A stretch of 64,000 bases of DNA from Streptomyces collinus (lineage in GTDB: Bacteria; Actinomycetota; Actinomycetes; Streptomycetales; Streptomycetaceae): assembly GCF_031348265.1 (NCBI RefSeq), contig NZ_CP133771.1, positions 4,030,001 to 4,094,000 of the forward strand. Direction: 5' to 3'. A program made the position numbers and the translations under genes. Positions 34,963 through 41,702 of this stretch are shown piece by piece (position 1 is the stretch's first letter; each line of letters opens with the position of its first letter). The notes under the pieces were generated by a model. That model ran no database searches. It saw only the letters and a list, made by a program, of their open reading frames with translations, and had not been told where the DNA came from.

Positions 34963-35781
34963 ATGACACCCCGCGCAGCCGCCCGCCCCTTCGGCACGGT
35001 GACGCGCGGGACGACCAACCCCAATCGGCTGCGCCGTATGGACCGCTGGATCGCGGCCACGCACGGCGCCGAGCTGCGCCGCGCCGCCGACCCGGTGGCG
35101 GTGGACCTCGGGTACGGCGCCGCCCCCTGGACCGCCGTCGAGCTGCTCCAGCGCCTGCGCACCGTCGCGCCACGCGCGCGTGTCGTGGGCGTCGAGATCG
35201 AACCGGCACGGGTCGCGGCGGCGCTGCCCTACGAGCGGCCGGGGCTCGTCTTCCGGCACGGCGGCTTCGAGATCCCGATCCCGCAGCGGCCCCTGCTCGT
35301 CCGCGCGGCGAACGTGCTGCGGCAGTACGAGGAGGGCGAGGTCGCGGCCGTCTGGCAGCGGCTGTGCGCGCGGCTCGCACCGGCCGACCCGGCGACCGGG
35401 TCGCGCGGCGGGCTGCTGGTCGAGGGTACCTGCGACGAGATCGGGCGCCGGCACGTCTGGGTCGCGCTCGGCCCGGAGGGACCGCGCACGGTCACCTTCG
35501 CGACCCGGCTGGGCTCCCTGGAGCGCCCCTCGGACCTGGCGGAACGGCTGCCGAAGGCACTCATCCACCGCAATGTCCCGGGCGAACCGGTGCACGCCTT
35601 CCTGCGCGACTTCGACCGCGCCTGGGCCGCCGCCGCGCCCTACGCCTCCTACGGCGCCCGGCAGCGCTGGATCCGGGCGGTGCGCGACCTTACGGCGGAC
35701 TGGCCGGTGACGGACGGGCCGGTGCGGTGGCGGCAGGGCGAAGTGACAGTGCGGTGGGGGGCGTTGACCCCGGGGGCCTGA
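34963..35781 (+). CDS. SAM-dependent methyltransferase-like protein
   Basis: 272 residues. A Rossmann-like glycine motif is present in VAVDLGYGAAPWTAVELLQRL, followed by the acidic residue at the end of strand 2 (VVGVEIEPARVAAA). This is class I methyltransferase layout, but the usual DxGxGxG is altered to DLGYGAAP. LLVEGTCDEIGRRHVWVALG and the C-terminal FLRDFDRAWAAAAPYASYG are conserved in Streptomyces orthologues as far as I recall. Substrate unknown. It is followed by a minisatellite. Confidence 0.7.
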   Translation: MTPRAAARPFGTVTRGTTNPNRLRRMDRWIAATHGAELRRAADPVAVDLGYGAAPWTAVELLQRLRTVAPRARVVGVEIEPARVAAALPYERPGLVFRHGGFEIPIPQRPLLVRAANVLRQYEEGEVAAVWQRLCARLAPADPATGSRGGLLVEGTCDEIGRRHVWVALGPEGPRTVTFATRLGSLERPSDLAERLPKALIHRNVPGEPVHAFLRDFDRAWAAAAPYASYGARQRWIRAVRDLTADWPVTDGPVRWRQGEVTVRWGALTPGA

Positions 35782-35787
35782 GCCTGA

Positions 35788-35978
35788 TTGCCGCGGTGCG
35801 GGCGGGGTCCGTTGCCCTCCGGGCGGGGTCCGTTGCCCTCCGGGCGGGGTCCGTTGCCCTCCGGGCGGGGTCCGTTGCCCTCCGGGCGGGGGCTGTTGCC
35901 CTCCGGGCGGGGGCTGTTGCGGTGCGGGCGGGGGCTGTTGCGGTGCGGGCGGGGTCCGTTGCCCTCCGGGCAGGGTCG
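35788..35978 (+). repeat. 21-bp minisatellite, about 8-9 units
   Basis: Tandem units of 21 bp start at 35811, 35832, 35853, 35874, 35895, 35916, 35937 and 35958, with a longer degenerate unit before them. The main unit is GTTGCCCTCCGGGCGGGGTCC. Variants swap CCCTCCG for CGGTGCG and GGTCC for GGCTG. As 21 is divisible by three, long open frames run through on both strands, but none has a ribosome site. It starts 7 bp after the methyltransferase stop codon. Confidence 0.92.
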
Positions 35979-36023
35979 TCACTCTCCCCGGTCGGCCCCG
36001 CTGCGGTCAGGTCACCGCCCGAT

Positions 36024-36049
36024 GGAACGATCTCTTTGAGTCGTTCGTC
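36024..36049 (+). promoter_or_regulatory. Sigma-E-like promoter upstream of NlpC/P60 gene
   Basis: GGAAC (36024-36028), 17 bp, then CGTC (36046-36049) matches the Streptomyces envelope-stress sigma-E pattern GAAC-N16/17-CGTC/T. It would give a leader of about 140 nt. Close to the start codon lie two direct GTTA-type repeats (GTTACTGACG, GTTAATCAGT; 36161-36180) that may be a response-regulator site. Confidence 0.5.
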
Positions 36050-36193
36050 ACACACACCGGGGAGATCGCATGCCGGGGGCATGACGGCGAGGGGGCGGCG
36101 GGAAGTACTACCACTGTCGCTTTCCGGACGGACATGGCAGCATCCCCAGGCGAACCGCACGTTACTGACGGTTAATCAGTTGGGGGCTGAGGT

Positions 36194-37282
36194 ATGGGAA
36201 CGGGCAAGCGTGGCCTGATCGCTACGGCGCTGGCCGTGGTCTGCGCGGTCACGGTGCTGGCCGCACCGGGCACGGCGTTCGCGAACCCCACCCCCTCCCC
36301 CACCCCGAGCACGGGCCCGGCCCTCGCGGCCGGCAAGGACCTCGAAGCCGTCCGCCAGAAGCTCGACAAGCTCTACCGCGCCGCGGGCCGCGCCACCGAC
36401 GAGTACAACGCCGCCGAGGAGAAGGCGGACAAACAGTCCGCCGAAGTCGTCGAACTGGCCAAGAAGATCGTCAAGGGCCAGGAGAAGCTCCGGAAGCTGA
36501 AGGACCGCGCGGGCGCCGCGGCAGCCGCCCAGTACCGCGGGGGCGGGCTCCCGCCCGAGGCCCACCTGGTCCTGAGCGACGACCCGCAGGACTTCCTCGA
36601 CGGCGCCGGCCGGGTCCGCGAGGGCCACCACGCGACGAAGGGCCTGCTCGGCGAACTGACCCGCACCCAGGAGGACTTGGAGCAGTACGCGAAGGACGCC
36701 TCCGCACAGTGGAAGAAGCTGGAGGCGGGCCGCAAGGCCAAGGCCGCCGCGCAGAAGAAGATCGAGAAGCAGATCGCGCAGGCGGAGAAGCTCGAATCCG
36801 CGCTGCAGAAGGAGGAGCAGGAGCGCCTCGCCGAGCTGGAGAAGGAGGCGGCGAACAAGGCACAGACCGCCTGGCTCGACTCCGGCATCCTCGACGAGAT
36901 CGACGGAAAGGCCTCCGAGCAGGGCAAGAAGGCCGTGCAGTACGCCACGGCCCAGATCGGCAAGCCGTATCAATGGGGCGCCGAGGGCCCGAAGACCTAC
37001 GACTGCTCGGGGCTGACGTCACAGGCCTGGATATCCGCCGGCCGCGGCATCCCCCGCACCTCGCAGGAGCAGTGGAAGCGGCTGCGGCACATCGCCGTCC
37101 AGGACATGCGTCCCGGCGACCTCATCATCTACTTCGGCGACGCCAGCCATGTCGCGATGTACATCGGCGACGGGGCGATGGTGCACGCGCCGCGGCCCGG
37201 GCGTACGGTGACGATCGCGGGGGCCGGTTCCATGCCCATCCTCGGGGTGGTCCGGCCGGACCCGGACACCGGCGCCAACTGA
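36194..37282 (+). CDS. Secreted NlpC/P60 peptidoglycan endopeptidase with coiled coil
   Basis: 362 residues. A signal peptide (to about AFA-NP, residue 32), a long Lys/Glu/Ala coiled coil (about 45-225), and a C-terminal NlpC/P60 domain (about 250-360). The catalytic Cys is in TYDCSGLTSQAW, the His in GDASHVAMYIGDG and the third polar residue in MVHAPRPG. This is the RipA/CwlO-like layout: the coiled coil controls when the domain cuts stem peptides between D-Glu and the diamino acid. GGGGGCTGAGGT precedes the ATG. Regulation by envelope stress is suggested by the upstream promoter. Confidence 0.92.
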   Translation: MGTGKRGLIATALAVVCAVTVLAAPGTAFANPTPSPTPSTGPALAAGKDLEAVRQKLDKLYRAAGRATDEYNAAEEKADKQSAEVVELAKKIVKGQEKLRKLKDRAGAAAAAQYRGGGLPPEAHLVLSDDPQDFLDGAGRVREGHHATKGLLGELTRTQEDLEQYAKDASAQWKKLEAGRKAKAAAQKKIEKQIAQAEKLESALQKEEQERLAELEKEAANKAQTAWLDSGILDEIDGKASEQGKKAVQYATAQIGKPYQWGAEGPKTYDCSGLTSQAWISAGRGIPRTSQEQWKRLRHIAVQDMRPGDLIIYFGDASHVAMYIGDGAMVHAPRPGRTVTIAGAGSMPILGVVRPDPDTGAN

Positions 37283-37652
37283 TCGCCGACGACGGCCTGA
37301 AGACGGCGGCGGGGAGGCGGCGGCCTGAAGACAGCGCCTGAAGACAGCGGCTGGAACACGGCAGCCTGAAGTCGGCACACCGGATATCGGACACCCGCGG
37401 TGACCTGGCCCACGTGACCCACCGCACGCCCCACCGCGGGCAAACCGTGCGCTGACGTGACGTTCGTCATTCCCGCAGCATCTCCGAGCTGTCCAACTGC
37501 TGCACATATCGCGGCATATGACACTGGCCGATGGCACAGCGGCGTGGCTCACACCATTCCAATGCGGCGCCGACACCCGCTATGGTCCCCGTCGGTGGGT
37601 CGAGGTCCCTCGCCCCACCGTGCCCTCGGGGGGAGGGAAGGAACCCAAGACG
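37283..37652. other. Intergenic region with degenerate CCTGAAGAC repeats
   Basis: About 370 bp between the NlpC/P60 gene and the phosphatase gene. The first 90 bp carry four loose copies of (G)CCTGAAG(A/T)C(A/G)GC (about 37297, 37327, 37339 and 37369). No gene is supported; the upstream in-frame extension of the phosphatase (from 37518) lacks conservation and a ribosome site. Confidence 0.45.
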
Positions 37653-38999
37653 ATGCCCGTACCCATACCGCGGCAGAGAGCGATCCCGGCCGTGGAGAGT
37701 GGTCAGGCGCAGGCCGCGTCCCCGCGCGGCGGCTCGGCCGAGGAGTCCACCAAGGACGCCTCGCCCGCGGGCCGCACGCAGGACACCGCCGGGAACACCA
37801 CGGACAAGGTGGAGAACAACACCGCTCACACCAACCTGACGCTGCTGCTGATCGAGGACGATCCGGCCGGTTCGCCGATCGTGCCCGACATGCTCGACCA
37901 GGCGGGCAAGCCGATCCGCGTCCGCACGGCCCGCAACCTGACGGAGGCCGGGCGGCTGCTGACCGACGACGTCCACTGCATCCTGCTGGACCTGGCGTTG
38001 CCCGCGCCCGGCCACAGCGACTCCGAGGACGAGCTCGCCGTGCTCCGGCACGTGCTGGAGCTCGCGCCCCGGCACGCCGTCCTGGCGCTGACCGCGTCCG
38101 GCGACGCCGAGCGCGGTGCCGAGGCGGTGCGCGTCGGCGCCCAGGACTACCTCTTCCGCGACGAACTGGACGGCAGGCTGCTGAGCCGGGCGATCCGCTA
38201 CGCGGTGGAGCGCAAGCGTTCCGAGTCGGCCGAGCGCCGGCTCGCCGAGGGCCGGCTGCGCGCACAGGAGAACCGGCGTCTGGAGCGCGGCCTGCTGCCG
38301 ACGCCCCTGCTGGAGGGCTCCACGCTGCGGTTCGCCGCTCGCTACCGCCCCGGCCGCTCGCGCGCGCTGCTCGGCGGCGACTTCTACGACGTCGTGCGCA
38401 CCCCGGACGGCACCGTGCACGCCATGATCGGCGACGTCTGCGGCCACGGCCCGGACGAGGCCGCCCTCGGCGTGGAGCTGCGGATCGCCTGGCGCGCGCT
38501 GACCCTGGCGGGCCTGTGCGGCGACCAGCTGCTGGGCACGCTCCAGCAGGTGCTGGAGCACGAGCGGGCCGACGACGAGATCTTCGCGACCCTGTGCACG
38601 GTGGACATCGCGCCGGACGGACGCCGCGCCGGCCTGTGCCTGGCGGGCCACCCGTCGCCGCTGCTGGCCCGCCCGGGCAAGCCGGCCCGCCTGCTGCCGT
38701 ACGACAACAACGGCCCGGCCCTCGGGCTGCTGCCCGGCGCCCGCTGGCCGCGGATGCAGGTGGAGCTGGGCGCCGAGTGGAGCCTGATGCTCTACACCGA
38801 CGGTCTGATCGAGGGCCACATCGGCCAGGGCCGGGAGCGACTCGGCCAGGACGGCATGACGGAGATGATCCGCCGCCAGTTCGCCGAGGGCCTGCGGGGC
38901 GAGCAGCTGCTGCGGGCGGCGGTGAACGAGGTGCGCGACCTCAACGGTGGCGAGCTGACGGACGACGTGGCGGTCCTGCTGCTGGACCGCGTGCCGTAG
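37653..38999 (+). CDS. Response-regulator / PP2C (SpoIIE-type) serine phosphatase
   Basis: 448 residues. A disordered N-terminus (about 1-55), then a receiver domain (about 60-180) with acidic pair in LLLIEDDPAG and phospho-acceptor Asp in CILLDLALPAPG, a short linker helix, and a PP2C-SpoIIE domain (about 225-445). The metal-binding Asp residues are in LLGGDFYDVV, MIGDVCGHGPDEAA, LMLYTDGLIEG and LTDDVAVLLLD. Such proteins dephosphorylate anti-sigma antagonists, here under control of an orphan histidine kinase input. GGGAAGGAACCC sits before ATG 37653. Confidence 0.92.
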   Translation: MPVPIPRQRAIPAVESGQAQAASPRGGSAEESTKDASPAGRTQDTAGNTTDKVENNTAHTNLTLLLIEDDPAGSPIVPDMLDQAGKPIRVRTARNLTEAGRLLTDDVHCILLDLALPAPGHSDSEDELAVLRHVLELAPRHAVLALTASGDAERGAEAVRVGAQDYLFRDELDGRLLSRAIRYAVERKRSESAERRLAEGRLRAQENRRLERGLLPTPLLEGSTLRFAARYRPGRSRALLGGDFYDVVRTPDGTVHAMIGDVCGHGPDEAALGVELRIAWRALTLAGLCGDQLLGTLQQVLEHERADDEIFATLCTVDIAPDGRRAGLCLAGHPSPLLARPGKPARLLPYDNNGPALGLLPGARWPRMQVELGAEWSLMLYTDGLIEGHIGQGRERLGQDGMTEMIRRQFAEGLRGEQLLRAAVNEVRDLNGGELTDDVAVLLLDRVP

Positions 39000-39056
39000 G
39001 TTCTGCCGAAAAGCCCGGGCCGGACAGGCCCAGGCTCCGGTTCCGGGAGCGGGCTG

Positions 39057-39407
39057 TTACCGCCCGCCGTTCCACGGGCCGTAGGGGCCGTCGCTGCTGG
39101 AGCCCCGCTGGCTGCGGCCGCCGCCGGGGAGCGCCCGGATCGCGGGCCGTACGTCGACCATGTACACGATCGTCGCGATGAGGCCGATGATCGGCAGGAA
39201 CGACAGGATCGGGAAGAGCAGGTTCACCACGAAGGCGATCCCCAGGATGATCAGCCAGAAGGGCTTGGTCTTCTTGTCGGCCGCGCGGTAGGCGTCCTCC
39301 CGGCGCACCGCCGCGTCGAACAACGCGAAGCCGCTGAAAACGATCAGGGCCATGCTCAGAAGCCACATAAACCCTGCGAAGCCCTGCATCAGCACAACGT
39401 CCACCAC
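39057..39407 (-). CDS. DUF2516 membrane protein
   Basis: 116 residues. Two or three hydrophobic helices (GFMWLLSMALIVFSGFALFDAAV; PFWLIILGIAFVVNLLFPILSFLPIIGLIATIVYMVDVRPAI) with a polar Gly/Ser tail, the DUF2516 pattern. The GTG at 39407 is used. It is the third member of the conserved XRE regulator - HbhA-like - DUF2516 set, which I recall as Rv0474-Rv0475-Rv0476 in Mycobacterium tuberculosis. A terminator separates it from the HbhA-like gene. Confidence 0.85.
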   Translation of the reverse strand: MVDVVLMQGFAGFMWLLSMALIVFSGFALFDAAVRREDAYRAADKKTKPFWLIILGIAFVVNLLFPILSFLPIIGLIATIVYMVDVRPAIRALPGGGRSQRGSSSDGPYGPWNGGR

Positions 39408-39445
39408 CTGACTCGGCTCGTCCTACGCGTCACCGTACCCGTACA

Positions 39446-39478
39446 ACGGGCCGGGCACCCTCAGGGTGCCCGGCCCGT
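39446..39478 (-). terminator. Terminator after the HbhA-like gene
   Basis: Perfect 15-bp stem ACGGGCCGGGCACCC with its complement and a TCA loop, 17 bp past the stop codon at 39496. Confidence 0.9.
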
Positions 39479-39495
39479 GTGGCCGCTCCGCCGTC

Positions 39496-40158
39496 CTACT
39501 TCGCGGGCGGGGTGGTCTTCTTCGCGGTGGTGGTCTTGCGCGCCGGGGCCTTCTTGGCCACGGGGGCCTTCTTCGCCGGGGCGGCGGCCGCCGGCTTCGC
39601 CGGCTCCTCCTTGACCTCGACCGGCTGCGGCTTCGGCTCGACGGCCACGGCCAGCTCCTCGACGCCCTCGGCGACGTCCTCGATGCTGTCGGCGGCCTCG
39701 CCGCGCCAGGTGCGCACGGCCTGCTCGCCGTGCTCGGCGACCTTCTCGTAGGTCTCGCGGGCCTTGACGGCGTACTCGGCGGCCACGCCGACGCCGCGCA
39801 GCGCGAAGTCCTGGGCGCTCTCGCCGAACTTCTTCAGGTCCGAGTCGATCGTGCTGCCGAGCTTCTTGATGTCGACGTCGATGGAGCCGATGAACTCCGT
39901 GACCTTGGTCTGCAGGGTCTCCTGCGTCTCCTTGACGCGGGCGGAGGCCTCCTTGGCCCGGGCGGAAGCCTTCTCCTGGACGGCCTTGGTGTCGGTGTTG
40001 CGTACGGCGTCGATCCGCGCGGGGGCCTCGGAGCGCAGCTGCTCGACCAGGGCCGGCACCTTCTTGGCCTGCTGGAGGGCCAGGTCGGCGGTGCCTGCGG
40101 CGAAGTAGAGCGGGGTCGGGTCGCTGAAGGTCTTGCGCAGGTCGTCGGTGATGGCCAT
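39496..40158 (-). CDS. HbhA-like helical protein with lysine/alanine-rich tail
   Basis: 220 residues. The first 160 form a long amphipathic/coiled-coil helix region (DLALQQAKKVPALVEQLRSE, EKASARAKEASARVKETQETLQTKVTEFIG). The C-terminal 45 residues are Lys/Ala/Pro repeats (PAKKAPVAKKAPARKTTTAKK), the heparin- and nucleic-acid-binding type of tail found in mycobacterial HbhA. It starts MAITDDLRKTFSDPTPLYF, also HbhA-like. In a soil actinomycete the tail may bind DNA or the cell surface rather than host glycans. GGGAGGA precedes the ATG. Confidence 0.85.
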   Translation of the reverse strand: MAITDDLRKTFSDPTPLYFAAGTADLALQQAKKVPALVEQLRSEAPARIDAVRNTDTKAVQEKASARAKEASARVKETQETLQTKVTEFIGSIDVDIKKLGSTIDSDLKKFGESAQDFALRGVGVAAEYAVKARETYEKVAEHGEQAVRTWRGEAADSIEDVAEGVEELAVAVEPKPQPVEVKEEPAKPAAAAPAKKAPVAKKAPARKTTTAKKTTPPAK

Positions 40159-40248
40159 GGTGATGGTCCTCCCGGATTCTGTATCGCTTGAGGGTTCGGC
40201 TGAGGGTGGTGTGATCCGCGGCAGAGCGGCCGGTGCCCTGGTCCGGCT

Positions 40249-40848
40249 TCAGCCGGCCGTCTGCTGCGGGTCGATGTCGCTGCCGTCGTTCTTCTTGATG
40301 CTGTTGTCGGCACTCTTGCGGCTGCGGCGCCGGGCGGGCCGGGCGTCCGCGGCCGGGCCGGGCGTCGGTATCCCGGCTCCGGCGTCGGGAGCGTCCCCGT
40401 CCACGCTCACCGCACCGGCGGCCCCGGGGACGACACCGACGACGCCCGCACCGCCCGAGCCGTCAGGAACACCCGGGGCATCCGAGCCGTCGCCGCTCCC
40501 GAATCCGTTCTCCTTGCGGAAGGACTCGTAGATCTGCAGCAGCACCTGCTTCTGGCGCTCGTTCAGCGCCGGGTCGGCGAGGATGACGGCGCGCGTCTCC
40601 ACCTCGTCCCGGTCCCGCTCGGCGTCGAGGATGCCGGCCCGGACGTACAGCGTCTCGGCGGAGATCCGCAGGGCCTTGGCGACCTGCTGCAGCACCTCCG
40701 CGCTCGGCTTGCGCAGCCCGCGCTCGATCTGGCTCAGATACGGATTGGACACCCCGGCGGCGTCGGCGAGCTGCCGGAGCGACAGCTGCGCAGTGCGCCG
40801 CTGTTCGCGCAGATAGTCACCGAGATTGCCGACGTTGAGCGATGCCAT
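40249..40848 (-). CDS. XRE-family regulator (Rv0474-like)
   Basis: 199 residues. The HTH (about 8-65) reads LREQRRTAQLSLRQLADAAGVSNPYLSQIERGLRKPSAEVLQQVAKAL, very close to Rv0474 of M. tuberculosis as I remember it. A middle helix (ETRAVILADPALNERQKQVLLQIYESFRKENG) and a disordered Gly/Asp/Pro tail end in a basic cluster. It lies upstream of the HbhA-like gene, as in mycobacteria. The ATG at 40848 is chosen because the HTH starts there; a perfect dyad 30 bp upstream suggests autoregulation. Confidence 0.9.
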   Translation of the reverse strand: MASLNVGNLGDYLREQRRTAQLSLRQLADAAGVSNPYLSQIERGLRKPSAEVLQQVAKALRISAETLYVRAGILDAERDRDEVETRAVILADPALNERQKQVLLQIYESFRKENGFGSGDGSDAPGVPDGSGGAGVVGVVPGAAGAVSVDGDAPDAGAGIPTPGPAADARPARRRSRKSADNSIKKNDGSDIDPQQTAG

Positions 40849-40877
40849 GCCTCCACAGTGCAACACCTCGCTAACTA

Positions 40878-40897
40878 TTGCAAGCACCCGCTTGCAA
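40878..40897. promoter_or_regulatory. Perfect 8-bp-arm dyad upstream of the XRE regulator
   Basis: TTGCAAGC and GCTTGCAA flank ACCC, placed 30 bp before the start codon, where a repressor would block the promoter. Predicted autoregulatory operator. Confidence 0.65.
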
Positions 40898-40943
40898 AAG
40901 TGCGCCACGCGGCCGGTATGACGTCACCCTGGGAGGTGTCCTT

Positions 40944-41045
40944 GTCTCTGTGATGTCCGGGCAGTCTCGGAGATCTCCGGGCATCTGTGTTGACGTCTCA
41001 GTCATCTCCGGGCATTTGGTGGGGTGTCTCGGTCTACTCCGGGTA
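40944..41045 (+). repeat. Left array of four 20-bp repeats
   Basis: Copies start at 40944, 40964, 40995 and 41026. Consensus GTCTCNGNNNNCTCCGGGCA; for example GTCTCAGTCATCTCCGGGCA at 40995. The last three are in 31-bp register, separated by 11-bp unique spacers. The outermost copy has GTCC where inner copies have CTCC. Confidence 0.88.
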
Positions 41046-41104
41046 CGCCACTGCGGCTGTGCCTACGGTCGTCGTGGCTGCTCGGCGTCGTTCCGGAGGC
41101 CCGG

Positions 41105-41581
41105 ATGGATGCGTGTGAGGTGTCGGCGAAGGACGTCGAGTTGGAGTACGTCAGCGCGGGCGGGGTCCGTGAGCGCGGGCCGCTGGGTGTCTGTGGTCGG
41201 TCCGGTTCGAGTCGGTACGGCCCGAGCGCCGGTTCCCGGCTTTCCGGGTTCGCGGCGCATCACTACACGCTCGTCCCGGACGCCCTCAGCCAGGGACTCG
41301 CCAAGCCCCGCAGCCTCTACATGTCCTGGGGGCCGCAGCTCTGCGCGGCGGCCTATCCAGCGGCCGTCACGATGATGTCACTGGTCGCCTCACCTGCCTG
41401 GCGATCCCTCCTCGCCGAGAGCATGTTCCCAAGCGATGTCGACCACTTCATGAAGGAGTTCACGCGACGGCTCCCACCAAACCACCCGGCCTATGCCGCC
41501 AACCTGCCCAGCCTCGCCAACAAGACCGGCGCCATGGTCCGCCGCGTCACGCAGATCCTGCGCGAGACCAAGACCGCCTGA
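41105..41581 (+). pseudogene. Truncated ORF inside the element, possibly a TniQ-like remnant
   Basis: 158 codons from an ATG at 41105. Only the last 105 residues look like real protein: HYTLVPDALSQGLAKPRS, then AAYPAAVTMMSLVASPAWR and HFMKEFTRRLPPNHPAYAAN. The first 50 lack codon bias. The Trp/Arg helix pattern reminds me of the C-terminal part of TniQ-family transposition targeting proteins, but I cannot confirm this. It starts right after the left repeat array, as if the 5' part of the gene had been deleted against it. Confidence 0.4.
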
Positions 41582-41702
41582 ATTCGGAACGGGTGGCAGG
41601 CTTTGACGGCACCCCCGTCACAGCCGTTGCGGGAACCGGAACCGGTCGAGAGCACGTGCTTGTTCGTGCCTGCTCGACACGAACCCGCGGAGCCGCTGCA
41701 CC

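Noticed and set aside
36028..36068. c-di-AMP (ydaO-type) riboswitch before the NlpC/P60 gene
   Set aside because: Only a 7-bp CGATCTC/GAGATCG pairing is present; the conserved core of that riboswitch is not visible.
35364..36218. Long open frame with a seven-residue repeat across the minisatellite
   Set aside because: The frame stays open only because the 21-bp repeat is codon-length; its first part is an out-of-frame shadow of the methyltransferase-like gene and it has no ribosome site.
37518..37652. Upstream in-frame extension of the PP2C phosphatase
   Set aside because: No conservation and no ribosome site; GGGAAGGAACCC points to ATG 37653.
40944..41045. CRISPR array
   Set aside because: The repeat is 20 bp with 11-bp spacers, only four copies, more copies in inverted orientation 2.7 kb away, and no cas genes in the window.
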